A DNA stretch of 64,000 nucleotides. Origin: Clostridia bacterium (lineage in GTDB: Bacteria > Bacillota > Clostridia > Christensenellales > Borkfalkiaceae). The translations under genes were made by a program, and so were the position numbers. The notes below the pieces were generated by a model, which did no database searches, had not been told where the DNA came from, and saw only the letters and a list, made by a program, of their open reading frames with translations. Below, piece after piece: positions 10,202 to 19,705 of the stretch. Numbering within the stretch: the stretch's first letter is position 1; each line of letters opens with the position of its first letter. The stretch is taken from the NCBI GenBank assembly GCA_017504165.1, contig JAFVRR010000002.1, positions 112,473 to 176,472 on the forward strand, written 5' to 3'.

Positions 10202-12855
10202 TTAACAAATTAAGAAAAATTTTAATTGTATTATGTTCAGTATTAATGGTGGTTTGTTCAGGATTATTCGTTGCTACTGCTACACCGGTAAAAGCAAATA
10301 CCGTAACAGTTGACACTTTAGAAAGTTCGGTTATCGATAACTTTGAAATGGTAAACGTTTCAGAAATGTATATCGACCCAAGCAACTCTGCAAACGCAGG
10401 TATTAAGTTTACTTATAAAGTTTCTAAAACTTGGTACGAAAACGCTAAAACTTTAGGTGACGTAACTTTAACTATGTACATCAACAAAGTTGGCGCGGAA
10501 GATTCTTTAAAAACGTCTATTACAAGCACGTTTAACGGCGATTTTAAAGGCGAAGACTACGTGGAAATTTCAGGCGCGTTAGTTTACGGAAACATTATTG
10601 CCGATTACGAAGAACAAAATGGCGTAGATTTAACCGCTGAACAAGAAGAAAAAGTTTTAAATGCTGCGTACGCTATGGATTTACAAGCGTGGGCTGTTGC
10701 AGTTATTACCAATAACGCTGAAGAAGTTGGCGCTATCAACGCTTACGGCACTACCGTTCGTAGTTTAAACGGCGTTGCAAGTTCACTTTTAGTTAACGGT
10801 AACGTAACTGAAGAACAAAAAGCGGTAATTGATAATTACGTATCAATTGAAGAAAAGACAAGTACTTACGCGTACTCTTTCAATAAGACTTTACAAGGTA
10901 CTATTGAATACGCTGAACTTGACGCAAAATATACTGCATACTTAGGCGCGGAAAAATTACCAACCACTATCGAAAACAATACCCTTACTTTCACTTTACC
11001 AAGGGCGCTTGAAAACGAAGGTGGCGAATATAACATTACTTTATTAGATGAAAACGGTAACGGTTATAAAACTAAATTTAACGCGTACACTCAACTTATT
11101 ACGACTAAAGAAGAGTTTTTAGAAGTGTTCCCAATAAACCTTACTGCAGCAGGAACTGTAAAAGATGTAAAGGGCGCATACCTTTTAGGTGCTGATATAT
11201 CTTTAGGTGGTTCAACTTATCAAAACGCAAGTAAGGATACTGTATCTTTTGAAGGTGTACTTGATGGTAACGGACATAAGATTGATAACTTTACAGTATG
11301 GGCTGGTGGTTTATTCTCTAATATTAAAGGTGTAACTACAATTAAGAACATTGCCTTTACTAACGCTGTTACGTCTAACGAATTATTGGCTAAAACCGTA
11401 GGTAAAAGCGAAATTGGTTCAGGCGATGAAAAAGACGATTTATTTACTATAGAAAACGTTTTCGTAAGTTATAAGTCGGGCGCTCAAGGCTTTACGTTAT
11501 ATTCAGAAGACTGTGGTTTTAACGTTAATGCTAAAAACGTTATAAGTGTTAGCAGTGTTCCATCTACTTATAAATCAGACCCATACGGCAACTTATTTGT
11601 AGGTGTTGTTAGACGTCCTGGTTGGGTTGAGGCGTTTGCTAATAAATTATATAGCAACGTTTTCATTGTTCATAATAACGTTAGAAAATTAGCAGGCGAC
11701 ACCTTCTATGCAAGCAACGAAGTAGGTCAAACTACAGTAATGGCTAATACTTACCGTTTTAACGACGTTGCTACAATGACTGCTAACGATACGTATAATA
11801 ATTACGTTACTGATAACACAAATAAACACTGGGTTGTAAATAGCGACGGTACTGCTACTTGGGGTTATTCTTTAGGTAGAGTAGATACAGTAATGAACTA
11901 CTCTGTAAAAGATAAACTTACTCAAATTGATTCTAAGAATATCGTTTCAGCAGTTGATGGTGACGGTAATGAATACGTAGTGGATGGCGCTCTTACGTTA
12001 ACAAACGATACGATTGGCGTATTAACTAAAGATTTAAGAGTCACTCTTGAAGATAATAGTGCAAAAACTATTCGCTTTAATATTTATACTGACATTATTA
12101 CAACAAAAGAAGAATTATTAGAAGTAATGCCTGGTACTGCTACTGCAAATACTGTAAAGGACGTTAAAGGTGCATTTATCTTAGGTGACGATATTTTCTT
12201 AGGTGGCTCAGTTCTTCAAAACCCAAGCAAAACTACGGGTACTTTTGAAGGTTTATTTGACGGTAATGGTCACAAGATTGACAACTTCACAATTTGGAAC
12301 GGTGGTTTCTTCTGTGCTACTAAGAACGTGACTACAATTAAAAACGTTGCATTTACTAACGCCGTAACTTCTCACGAATTGATTTGTTATACAACTGGTA
12401 CTGAAGAAGATGATTTACTTACATTAGAAAACATTTTCGTAAGTTATAAATCTTCTGCTCAAGCGTTCGTTTTATGGTCTAACGATTGTGGATTTAACGT
12501 TAAGCCTTCAAATATTATATCTATTAGTAGTGTACCATCTACTTATAAAGGTTCATATTTAGGCAACTTGCTTGTAAACAACGTTGTTCGTGAAGGATGG
12601 CTTGATGCGTATGCTAAAGACTTATATAGCAATATCTTCTTAGTTCATAATAACGTTCATACAATAGCAAAAGATATTTATTACGCAAGCAATGAAGAAG
12701 GTCAAACTAGAACGATTGCAAACACTTATCGTTTCAAAGACGTTGCTACAATGATGGCGGACGCAACTTATAGCGCTTACGTTTCAGATACTACAAGCAA
12801 GCATTGGATTGTAAATAGCGACGGTACTGCTACTTGGGGATATCCTGCAGCATAA
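10198..12855 (+). CDS. Secreted protein with two GLUG-like modules
   Basis: An 885-aa exported protein. ATG 10198 is preferred over the in-frame ATG 10165: it has GGAG at 10183-10186, overlaps the peptide stop as ATGA, and gives a normal signal peptide with a VKAN cleavage region at about residues 34-36. Residues 40-290 form a non-repetitive domain rich in Asp/Glu. Two copies of the module also found in the upstream lipoprotein follow (starts near residues 297 and 629), each with LITT/IITTKEE, GA-(Y/F)-(L/I)LG-DI, FEG--DGNGHKIDNF and TIKN-AFTNAV. The protein ends WGYPAA with no anchor motif. Codon use is less rich in GCG and CGT than the neighbours. It is probably a surface or matrix adhesin. 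Confidence 0.8.
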   Translation: MINKLRKILIVLCSVLMVVCSGLFVATATPVKANTVTVDTLESSVIDNFEMVNVSEMYIDPSNSANAGIKFTYKVSKTWYENAKTLGDVTLTMYINKVGAEDSLKTSITSTFNGDFKGEDYVEISGALVYGNIIADYEEQNGVDLTAEQEEKVLNAAYAMDLQAWAVAVITNNAEEVGAINAYGTTVRSLNGVASSLLVNGNVTEEQKAVIDNYVSIEEKTSTYAYSFNKTLQGTIEYAELDAKYTAYLGAEKLPTTIENNTLTFTLPRALENEGGEYNITLLDENGNGYKTKFNAYTQLITTKEEFLEVFPINLTAAGTVKDVKGAYLLGADISLGGSTYQNASKDTVSFEGVLDGNGHKIDNFTVWAGGLFSNIKGVTTIKNIAFTNAVTSNELLAKTVGKSEIGSGDEKDDLFTIENVFVSYKSGAQGFTLYSEDCGFNVNAKNVISVSSVPSTYKSDPYGNLFVGVVRRPGWVEAFANKLYSNVFIVHNNVRKLAGDTFYASNEVGQTTVMANTYRFNDVATMTANDTYNNYVTDNTNKHWVVNSDGTATWGYSLGRVDTVMNYSVKDKLTQIDSKNIVSAVDGDGNEYVVDGALTLTNDTIGVLTKDLRVTLEDNSAKTIRFNIYTDIITTKEELLEVMPGTATANTVKDVKGAFILGDDIFLGGSVLQNPSKTTGTFEGLFDGNGHKIDNFTIWNGGFFCATKNVTTIKNVAFTNAVTSHELICYTTGTEEDDLLTLENIFVSYKSSAQAFVLWSNDCGFNVKPSNIISISSVPSTYKGSYLGNLLVNNVVREGWLDAYAKDLYSNIFLVHNNVHTIAKDIYYASNEEGQTRTIANTYRFKDVATMMADATYSAYVSDTTSKHWIVNSDGTATWGYPAA

Positions 12856-12886
12856 ACAAAGGAACTCTAAGGCTATTTGTAAAATA

Positions 12887-12982
12887 ATTAGTAAATCTTA
12901 CTAATCAAAGTTAAAATATCAATAAAGGAGGGTTTCCCCCGATAGGTTTATGCTTGTCGGGGAGAAATCCATGAATTAAATT
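12887..12982 (+). promoter_or_regulatory. Structured leader before the repeat lipoprotein
   Basis: Contains hairpin ATTAGTAA-atc-TTACTAAT (12887-12905). Then AAAGGAGGG (12925-12933) is the 5' side of a long imperfect inverted repeat: GGGTTTCCCCCGA (12930-12942) pairs with TCGGGGAGAAATCC (12957-12970), which would bury the strong Shine-Dalgarno site. A 9-codon frame starts at ATG 12950 and stops at TAA 12977-12979, just before the real start at 12983. The GGGGAG at 12959-12964 is about 18 nt from that start. This looks like translational control by structure or by a short upstream frame; the trigger is unknown. Confidence 0.4.
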
Positions 12983-13921
12983 ATGAAAAAAACATTAAAA
13001 ATAATGCTACTTGCAATTTTAAGTATAGCATTCGTTTCGCTTGTGGCTTGCGGTGATAATGGAGGTCAAAACAATAACGGTGGCGGAGAAAATCCAAAGC
13101 CGGAAGTTAGTTATACTATAACTTACGACCTATCTGAATATCCAAGCGCTACTATAACTTCAACTACGATGACAGTTAAAGCGGATAAAGAGTATACTCT
13201 TTATACCCCAGCCTTATCCGGCTATACTTTCGTTAAATGGAATTATAACGGAGAAGAGTTTGCTATTAGCGGTACGTATACTATTGGAAAGGATATCACT
13301 TTAACGCCTGTATTTGAAGCCGTTCCTCAAGACCCACCTAGCGGTGGCGGTAATGAAGGTGGAAACGAAGGCGGTAACGAGCCTCAACCTGAAGTTTCAT
13401 ATACTATAACTTACGACCTTAGCGCGTACCCTAGCGCCATAATTACGGCTACTACAATGACCGTAAAAGAAGGAGAAGAGTATACTCTTTACACCCCGGC
13501 GTTATCAGGACACACGTTCGTTAAGTGGAATTATAATGGGGAAGAGTTTGCAATTAGCGGTACGTATACGTTAACTGAAAGTATCACTTTAACGCCCGTA
13601 TTTGAACTTATACCTCAAGATCCACCTAGCGGTGGCGGTAATGAAGGCGGTAACGAGCCTCAACCAGACGTTTCTTACACTATAACCTTTAATCTCAGCG
13701 CTTATCCTAACGCGAAAATAACGGCTAAAACTATGACTGTTATAGGCGGTAAAGCGTACACGCTTTATATTCCTACGTTAACAGGCTATACTTTCGTTAA
13801 TTGGAATTATAACGGGGTAAAATTTGAAACTAGTGGCACTTATTCTATAAAAGGAGATATAACTTTAACCCCTGTGTTTGAATTTGACGATAATTGGGTT
13901 AAAGAACCTATAATAAAATAA
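12983..13921 (+). CDS. Lipoprotein with three Listeria-Bacteroides (InlB-type) repeats
   Basis: A 312-aa lipoprotein: lipobox FVSLVAC at about residues 17-23, then Gly/Asn-rich linkers. Three near-identical modules of about 70 residues follow, each with SYTIT(Y/F)(D/N)LS-YP, TMTV, YTLY-P-L-G-TFV-WNYNG and ITLTPVFE, separated by PPSGGGNEGGNE linkers. This is the List_Bact_rpt (beta-grasp B-repeat) fold. Only these repeats are present, with no catalytic domain, so a surface spacer or ligand-binding stalk is likely. The upstream leader is structured. It is the last secreted protein before the intracellular enzymes, whose first gene begins 1 bp after its stop. Confidence 0.85.
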   Translation: MKKTLKIMLLAILSIAFVSLVACGDNGGQNNNGGGENPKPEVSYTITYDLSEYPSATITSTTMTVKADKEYTLYTPALSGYTFVKWNYNGEEFAISGTYTIGKDITLTPVFEAVPQDPPSGGGNEGGNEGGNEPQPEVSYTITYDLSAYPSAIITATTMTVKEGEEYTLYTPALSGHTFVKWNYNGEEFAISGTYTLTESITLTPVFELIPQDPPSGGGNEGGNEPQPDVSYTITFNLSAYPNAKITAKTMTVIGGKAYTLYIPTLTGYTFVNWNYNGVKFETSGTYSIKGDITLTPVFEFDDNWVKEPIIK

Positions 13922-13922
13922 T

Positions 13923-15431
13923 ATGAAAGAGAAATTACTTATCGAAAACAACTTAAAAAATCAATGGATTGTTATTTACGACAAATACGAGGGGTTATCT
14001 AAAAAGGCGATTAATTTAATAAACGCCACTATGAAAGATTTATATCCCGACCATTTATCCTTTTATAGCGAAAATGAAGTAAATGAAGAATTCTTAAAAG
14101 ACAAAAACTTTATTTTGCTTACTAAAAACGATTCTAAATTACTTAAAGATATTTCTAGTAAAAAACAATTTGATTACAACTATAAAGAGCAAGGTTTTAC
14201 CGTTGAAGTTAGTAGCAACGTATATAATGAAGAATTACAATCGGTTATAATTGCAGGTAACGACGATTACGGTTTAGTATACGGCGTGGTAGACTTTATC
14301 AATATTTATTGCGGTTCGTTAATCTTTAAAACGAAAAGGGCAATTAACTTTATTGACGTGCGCTATTACCATATGCCGTTTGCAGATCCAATTCCCGATT
14401 GGCATCACAAGTCTAATCCGTCCGCATCAGAGCGCGGTATTTGGACTTGGGGTCATTGCATTTACAACTATAAAAAGTTCTTAGATAATATGGTACTTTT
14501 AAAACTCAACGAACTTGTCGTTTGGAATGATTACGCTCCTATTAACGCTAAAGACGTTGTTGAATACGCTCATTCGCTTGGAATTAAAGTTATTTGGGGT
14601 TTTGCTTGGGGTTGGGATACCAATTGCCATGAATCGGGGAATTTAGACGATAACGGCTTACTTGCTTTAAAAGAAAATATTATAAAGAGATGCTTAAACG
14701 AGTTTAATACGGCAGACGGCATTTATTTCCAATCGTTTACTGAAACTACTGCTAGCGATATAAACGGTAGAAACATTGCGGAAACGGTAGTTGGTTTAGT
14801 AAACGACGTTTGCAAGGTACTTCTTGAAAAAAATCCCGAAATGGTTATTCAGTTCGGACTTCATTCTCAATCGGTTAAAGACCATTTGCATTTTATTAAA
14901 AACGTAGATAAAAGGGTACATATTATTTGGGAAAACTGCGGTACTTTCCCATTTGACGGGGATAAATTTTCTAAATTGCCTGAAATTGACCTTGGCGACT
15001 ACGAAGAAACTAAAAGATACACTAAAGAAATTGCCGTTTTACGTGGCAAGGATGATAAATTTGGCGTTGTGTTAAAGGCTATGCTCGGCTTAGATTGGCA
15101 TACTTTTACCCATCAAAAACCTAATTGGATTATGGGCGAACATACTGAAAAGTTTATAAAAGAAAGAAGTAAAACCCAATCTAGAATATGGAATTCTATG
15201 CAACCTATATGGCTTAGATATGCGCAAAACGCAATCGATATCGTAAAGGGTATGGTAGATTTAAAAGAAAAAATCAATATTCAAGGTTTAGTTGAAGATG
15301 GTATTTTTGAAGATAAAATCTTCTTCCCCGTTGCGTTATATGCTAATATCATTTGGGATTGCAATAAAAATTCCACAGACTTAATTAGTGAAGTTATGAA
15401 ATATCCTTGCGTAGAATTGGCTAACGCATAA
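13923..15431 (+). CDS. GH20/GH67-like TIM-barrel glycoside hydrolase (putative)
   Basis: A 502-aa cytoplasmic protein without signal peptide. The N-terminal 140 residues look like the GH20b/GH67N domain (VIIAGNDDYGLVYGVVDFI), followed by a barrel-like region: RGIWTWGHCIYNYKKFLDNM (about 172-191), LGIKVIWGFAWGWD (about 219-232), DGIYFQSFTETTA (about 262-274) and VHIIWENCG (about 336-344). The E in QSFTE and the E in WEN are candidate catalytic acids, as judged only from placement. Gene order with an AGE epimerase, SGNH esterase and GH3 enzyme suggests hydrolysis of an imported amino-sugar or uronic-acid oligosaccharide. No clear ribosome-binding site; translation is probably coupled to the upstream lipoprotein gene. 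Family assignment is tentative. Confidence 0.6.
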   Translation: MKEKLLIENNLKNQWIVIYDKYEGLSKKAINLINATMKDLYPDHLSFYSENEVNEEFLKDKNFILLTKNDSKLLKDISSKKQFDYNYKEQGFTVEVSSNVYNEELQSVIIAGNDDYGLVYGVVDFINIYCGSLIFKTKRAINFIDVRYYHMPFADPIPDWHHKSNPSASERGIWTWGHCIYNYKKFLDNMVLLKLNELVVWNDYAPINAKDVVEYAHSLGIKVIWGFAWGWDTNCHESGNLDDNGLLALKENIIKRCLNEFNTADGIYFQSFTETTASDINGRNIAETVVGLVNDVCKVLLEKNPEMVIQFGLHSQSVKDHLHFIKNVDKRVHIIWENCGTFPFDGDKFSKLPEIDLGDYEETKRYTKEIAVLRGKDDKFGVVLKAMLGLDWHTFTHQKPNWIMGEHTEKFIKERSKTQSRIWNSMQPIWLRYAQNAIDIVKGMVDLKEKINIQGLVEDGIFEDKIFFPVALYANIIWDCNKNSTDLISEVMKYPCVELANA

Positions 15432-15441
15432 GGAGTAAAAA

Positions 15442-16647
15442 GTGTTTGATTTTAAAAAGAATTACGACTATTATAAATCTCAACTTTTTGATAGTATTTT
15501 GCCGTTTTGGGAAAAGCATTCTATCGATAATGAGTTTGGCGGAATTCTAAATTGCTTAGATAGGGAAGGCAAAGTTTACAGCACCGATAAAAGCGTGTGG
15601 CTACAAGGTAGATGCGCGTATACTTTCTCTAAACTTTGTAATACCTACGGCAAAAATGATAATTGGCTAAAAATCGCTAAAAGTTGTTTAGACTTTTTAA
15701 ACGACCATTGCATAGATAGTGACGGTAGAATGTTCTTTCTAGTAACGCGTGATGGTAAACCACTACGCAAACGCCGTTATTATTTTAGCGAAACCTTTTA
15801 TATTATTGCCAATGCTGAATACTATAAGGCAACGGGGGATAAATCGGCCCTAGAAAACGCTAAAAAGTTTTTCGATATGGTCTATTCTATCTACGTTAAC
15901 CCTAAAACCGACCCTTATAAAATCACACCTAAATTTTGTGATGGGGTAAGACCGCTTAAATCGCTTGCCTCGCCTATGATACTTCTTAACGTTGCTACTA
16001 TTATGGCAAAAGTTGACGTTGAGAATAAGGCAAGATACGTTAAAATCGTTAAAAAACTAGTAAAAGATTTGGAACTTTTTAATAAAAAAGGTACGAATTT
16101 AATGCTAGAAACGGTTGGCGAAAAGGGAGAGTACTTGTCAAACGTATCTAGTTGTAGAATTATAAACCCCGGGCACAGTATAGAACTTTCTTGGTTTTTA
16201 ATAGAGGCTGGCGAACTTTTAAATGATAAAAGTTTGCTAGAAAAAGCCGAAAGAATATTCAATTCCGCTTTTGTAATTGGTTGGGATAAGGCTTACGGTG
16301 GTATTTTGTACTTTTTCGATTGCGAATGCAAACCGATTGAAGCCTACGAGCACGATATGAAACTTTGGTGGCCTCATGCGGAAACGTTAATTGCGTCTAT
16401 GAAATTATATCAAAAGACGGGCAACGAAAAGTACTTAAGAATTTTCCAAAAGGTCACTAATTACGTAAAAAAACACTTTGCCGACGACGAGTTTGGCGAG
16501 TGGTATGGATATTTAAGAAGGGACGGAAAACCTACTATGCCACCTTGTAAAGGGCATACGTATAAAGGGCCGTTTCACACACTCCGCGCAACCTTAATGG
16601 TTGAGCAAATGTTAAAAGAAGAATTACATAATAAAGGCTTAATATAA
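15442..16647 (+). CDS. AGE family epimerase/isomerase (N-acylglucosamine 2-epimerase type)
   Basis: A 401-aa (alpha/alpha)6-barrel protein of the AGE family, which interconverts GlcNAc/ManNAc or related sugars such as mannose/glucose and cellobiose. Family features: FWEKHSIDNEFGGILNCLDREGK near the N-terminus, WLQGR (about 53-57), NPGHSIELSWFLIEAG (about 234-249; catalytic His region) and KLWWPHAE (about 307-314; second His region). It starts with GTG 15442 after AAGGAG (15430-15435). Its stop overlaps the next ATG by one base (TAATG). With nagA elsewhere in the window and a sialidase-like gene at 61 kb, amino-sugar epimerisation is plausible, but the exact substrate is not fixed by sequence. 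Confidence 0.88.
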   Translation: MFDFKKNYDYYKSQLFDSILPFWEKHSIDNEFGGILNCLDREGKVYSTDKSVWLQGRCAYTFSKLCNTYGKNDNWLKIAKSCLDFLNDHCIDSDGRMFFLVTRDGKPLRKRRYYFSETFYIIANAEYYKATGDKSALENAKKFFDMVYSIYVNPKTDPYKITPKFCDGVRPLKSLASPMILLNVATIMAKVDVENKARYVKIVKKLVKDLELFNKKGTNLMLETVGEKGEYLSNVSSCRIINPGHSIELSWFLIEAGELLNDKSLLEKAERIFNSAFVIGWDKAYGGILYFFDCECKPIEAYEHDMKLWWPHAETLIASMKLYQKTGNEKYLRIFQKVTNYVKKHFADDEFGEWYGYLRRDGKPTMPPCKGHTYKGPFHTLRATLMVEQMLKEELHNKGLI

Positions 16648-17273
16648 TGAAAATTTTATTTTTTGGCGATAGTATTACCGACGCAGGTTGGGTAAGAAAC
16701 GGCGAAGGCGCGTACGTTTACGGGTTCGGTTACGTTAGGGAAATTGCAGGTGAATTATTAGATAGAAATCCTGAAAAATATCAAATAATTAACTCTGGTG
16801 TCTGCGGTAACCGTATCGTAGATTTATATTCGCGTATTAAATTAAACGTTTGGGAAAAACACCCAGACGTTTTAACTATTTTAGTAGGTGTAAACGATAT
16901 TTGGCACGAAGTCCTTTCTCAAAACGGCGTCGACATATTGCGTTTTGAAAAAATTTATGATATGCTTATAGAAGACACTAAAAAGGTACTTCCAAACACT
17001 AAAATTATTCTTTTAGAGCCATTTGTTTTACCTGGCTACGCTACTAAAGAGCATTTTGACGAGTTTAATAAAGTTCGCGACTATGCTAAAGTAGTTGAAA
17101 AACTTGCTAAAAAATGGGGCGCTTATTTCGTTCCGTTGCAAGCCGAGTTTGATAAAGCGTCTAAAAAACATCCCGCAAGTTGTTATTTGTACGACGGCGT
17201 GCATCCAGACGTTGCGGGGGCAAAACTCATTGCTAAAGAATGGCTCAAGTGTTTTGATGAAAATTTTAATTAA
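16647..17273 (+). CDS. SGNH/GDSL hydrolase, probable carbohydrate esterase
   Basis: A 208-aa SGNH-fold esterase with all four blocks: nucleophile FGDSIT (residues 5-10), SGVCGNR (about 50-56), VGVNDIW (about 82-88) and the Asp-x-x-His block DGVHPD (about 184-189). There is no signal peptide, so it acts in the cytoplasm, probably removing acetyl or other acyl groups from imported sugars (as rhamnogalacturonan or sialate acetylesterases do). It overlaps the AGE epimerase stop by one base and ends the operon; no clear terminator follows, only an AT-rich 133-bp gap. Confidence 0.88.
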   Translation: MKILFFGDSITDAGWVRNGEGAYVYGFGYVREIAGELLDRNPEKYQIINSGVCGNRIVDLYSRIKLNVWEKHPDVLTILVGVNDIWHEVLSQNGVDILRFEKIYDMLIEDTKKVLPNTKIILLEPFVLPGYATKEHFDEFNKVRDYAKVVEKLAKKWGAYFVPLQAEFDKASKKHPASCYLYDGVHPDVAGAKLIAKEWLKCFDENFN

Positions 17274-17406
17274 AGTGCTAAAAACACATATAGTATAGTT
17301 AATCTTTGAAATACAACACTTTATGAGAGTTTTTTTAATCGGTTTGGTGTATATTGCGATTAATATATTTGTTAAAATTATAGCATAAACTTAAAGGGGT
17401 TTTACT

Positions 17407-19431
17407 ATGAATATTAAGGATTTAACTATTGACCAAAAAATAAAGTTGCTTAGCGGTAAAGCGGGTATGGAACTTAACGACCTTGACGGTTTGCTTCCTA
17501 AAATTGAAATGGCTGACGCTTCTTGCGGGTTAAGGTACACCGTTACAAGTTCTACAACCTATTCTAGGGACGATAAAGAAGGCCCTAAAACGATTGTTGA
17601 AAAGCGTGACGAGCCTAATATTACTTATCCCTCTTCTAACGTGTTAGCAAACACTTGGGACGTTGAAATTGCAAAAGAAATGGGTAAAGCGCTTGCTGAA
17701 GACTGTATTGAAAGGGGCGTAGACGTGCTTTTAGGCCCTGGCGTTAATATTAAAAGAACTCCACTTTGCGGTAGAAACTTTGAATATTTAAGTGAAGACC
17801 CTTATTTAGCGGGGCATATTGCCAAAGGCTACGTTGAAGGTATGCAATCTAAAGGTGTTTCCGCTTGCGTTAAACACTACGTTGCAAATAACCAAGAAAA
17901 CGATAGGCTTTGGAAATCTAGTGAAGTTGACGAAAGGACGTTGCGTGAAATTTACCTAACTCCTTTTGAAATTGCCGTTAAAGCAAATCCACACTTTATC
18001 ATGAGTTCTTATAATATGGTAAACGGCGTGTGGATGAGCGAACATAAAAAGTTAAATAACTTACTTAAAGATGAACTTGGCTTTAATGGTGTAATAGTTT
18101 CCGATTGGGGCGCGGTATCTAACGAAGTAGAGTCTGTAAATGCGGGTTTAAATTTACAAATGCCGTATAAACAAACTTCTTTTGACGTTGTTAAAAACGC
18201 CTATAACGAAGGTAAAATTACCGAAGAAACTATTGATAAACTAGTAGAGAAAAATTTAGAAATTATGGAGATTATTAAAAATAATCAATCTACTAGGTTT
18301 GTTGAAACTACTAAGGAAGAGCGCTGTTTAGTCGCTCAAAAAATTACTGAAGAAGGTATCGTTTTACTTAAAAACGAAGGTGGTATTTTACCGCTTAATA
18401 ATAGCCAAAATATATTAGTTTCGGGCTATGCGTCTGTGGCGTCGTATAGAGGCGGTGGCGCTAGTTACGTTACCCCTTACAAAACTCCTAAATACTTAAA
18501 CGATTGCTTAAAAGATGCGTTGAATTCCGACAAAGTCGATATGTGCGTGGCTACTAGATGCTCACATAACAATCTTGGCGGTAACAACGCGTATTCCGGG
18601 TTTAAATTATGTCTTGAAAAGGCGTCTAATGCAGACGTTGCAGTCGTTGCGGTCGGTACTGGTATGCGTGTTGAGTACGAAGGCACGGACAGAAGTTCTT
18701 TAAGCCTTACTAAAGAGCAAGAAGATTTAATTTTAGAAACTTGCAAGGTTAATGAAAACGTCGTTGTATGCGTGTATGCAGGCTCTTCAATCGATATGTC
18801 TAAGTGGATTGACAAGGTTAAAGCAGTTGTATACGTTGGTTTTGGCGGTATTCACGGTCAAGAGGCGGTTGCAAACGTTTTAGCGGGCAAGGTTAATCCG
18901 TCTGGTAAACTTAGCGAAACTTTCCCATACCGTTTAGAAGACGTAGCGTCGATTAATTCTTACGACGATGCCTACGTTACTATGTACACCGAAGGTTTAA
19001 ACGTCGGTTATAGGCACTTTATTACTAACGACGTAAAACCGTTATTCTCATTCGGTTACGGGTTGTCTTACTCTAAGTTTGAATACTCTAATTTAGTCGT
19101 TAATAAGTTAGAAGATTTTAAATACGAAGTTAAATTTGACGTAACTAATACGTCAAGCGTTACGGGTAAAGAGATTGCCCAAATTTACGTGCGTGACGTT
19201 ATTTCTAACGTTTATCGCCCTAAATACGAATTAAAGGGCTTTGACAAAAAGGAAATTAAACCAAACGAAACGGTTACCTTTAGCGCTATTTTAGACGAAA
19301 GGGCGTTTGCATTCTATTCTACGGCAAAAGATTGTTGGACTATAGAAAAGGGTAAGTTTGAAATTTTAGTCGGCGCATCGTGTGAAGATATCCGCCTAAA
19401 ACAAAGTATTGTTATTGATAAAAATTTATAA
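17407..19431 (+). CDS. Glycoside hydrolase family 3 (beta-glucosidase/hexosaminidase type)
   Basis: A 674-aa GH3 enzyme, cytoplasmic. The N-terminal barrel has CVKHYVANNQEND (about 155-167) and the nucleophile region GFNGVIVSDWGAVS (Asp about residue 237). A GH3-C domain (EGIVLLKNEGGILPL, about 318-332) and a C-terminal Fn3-like domain (GKEIAQIYVRD) follow. The three-domain layout matches beta-glucosidases rather than the short NagZ type; sugar specificity is unknown. AAAGGGG lies at 17393-17399. It is separated from the esterase by 133 bp and ends at a strong terminator, so it closes the glycan locus. Confidence 0.93.
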   Translation: MNIKDLTIDQKIKLLSGKAGMELNDLDGLLPKIEMADASCGLRYTVTSSTTYSRDDKEGPKTIVEKRDEPNITYPSSNVLANTWDVEIAKEMGKALAEDCIERGVDVLLGPGVNIKRTPLCGRNFEYLSEDPYLAGHIAKGYVEGMQSKGVSACVKHYVANNQENDRLWKSSEVDERTLREIYLTPFEIAVKANPHFIMSSYNMVNGVWMSEHKKLNNLLKDELGFNGVIVSDWGAVSNEVESVNAGLNLQMPYKQTSFDVVKNAYNEGKITEETIDKLVEKNLEIMEIIKNNQSTRFVETTKEERCLVAQKITEEGIVLLKNEGGILPLNNSQNILVSGYASVASYRGGGASYVTPYKTPKYLNDCLKDALNSDKVDMCVATRCSHNNLGGNNAYSGFKLCLEKASNADVAVVAVGTGMRVEYEGTDRSSLSLTKEQEDLILETCKVNENVVVCVYAGSSIDMSKWIDKVKAVVYVGFGGIHGQEAVANVLAGKVNPSGKLSETFPYRLEDVASINSYDDAYVTMYTEGLNVGYRHFITNDVKPLFSFGYGLSYSKFEYSNLVVNKLEDFKYEVKFDVTNTSSVTGKEIAQIYVRDVISNVYRPKYELKGFDKKEIKPNETVTFSAILDERAFAFYSTAKDCWTIEKGKFEILVGASCEDIRLKQSIVIDKNL

Positions 19432-19436
19432 TAAAA

Positions 19437-19468
19437 AAACGACAAGGAGTACTTGTCGTTTTTTTTGT
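19437..19468 (+). terminator. Rho-independent terminator after GH3 gene
   Basis: AAACGACAAG (19437-19446), loop GAGTA, CTTGTCGTTT (19452-19461), then an unbroken T-run to 19466. Ten-base-pair stem directly after the GH3 stop; ends the glycan locus. Confidence 0.92.
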
Positions 19469-19655
19469 GGCGGGCAAGTGGTGATAGCGTTTGAACTTTT
19501 TAGAAAAAAGCGAGATCAGATATTTTTTAGAATGGAATACTGATGTCTTTGTCATACAAGCTTGAAAAGGCAAAAAAACTCTGCTATAAAGAAAGTAACA
19601 TCTTAAAAAGTATATTCAAAATATGCAAAATTTTTACAAAATGTATAAAAATAGT

Positions 19656-19683
19656 TTTACTTTTGTAAAAAAAAGTGTATAAT
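19656..19683 (+). promoter_or_regulatory. Promoter of the ATPase/Toprim-like module
   Basis: -35 TTTACT (19656-19661), 16-bp spacer, -10 TATAAT (19678-19683); AAAGGAG at 19689-19695 gives a very short leader before ATG 19706. The 19469-19655 stretch upstream has no gene that I can support. Confidence 0.7.
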
Positions 19684-19705
19684 GTAGTAAAGGAGTATAG
19701 TCATT

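Noticed and set aside
15915..16262. 115-aa minus-strand ORF inside the AGE epimerase gene
   Set aside because: Antisense shadow; the sense frame has full family motifs.
17281..17406. Terminator and promoter between the SGNH esterase and GH3 genes
   Set aside because: AAAGTG/CACTTT is too far apart for a terminator, and TTGCGA with an ATTATA/TTATAG -10 is too weak to list.
19467..19481. GTGGCGG after the GH3 terminator as a far-end att site for tRNA-Ser
   Set aside because: Only 7-8 bases match the tRNA-Ser tail; too short to call an island boundary.
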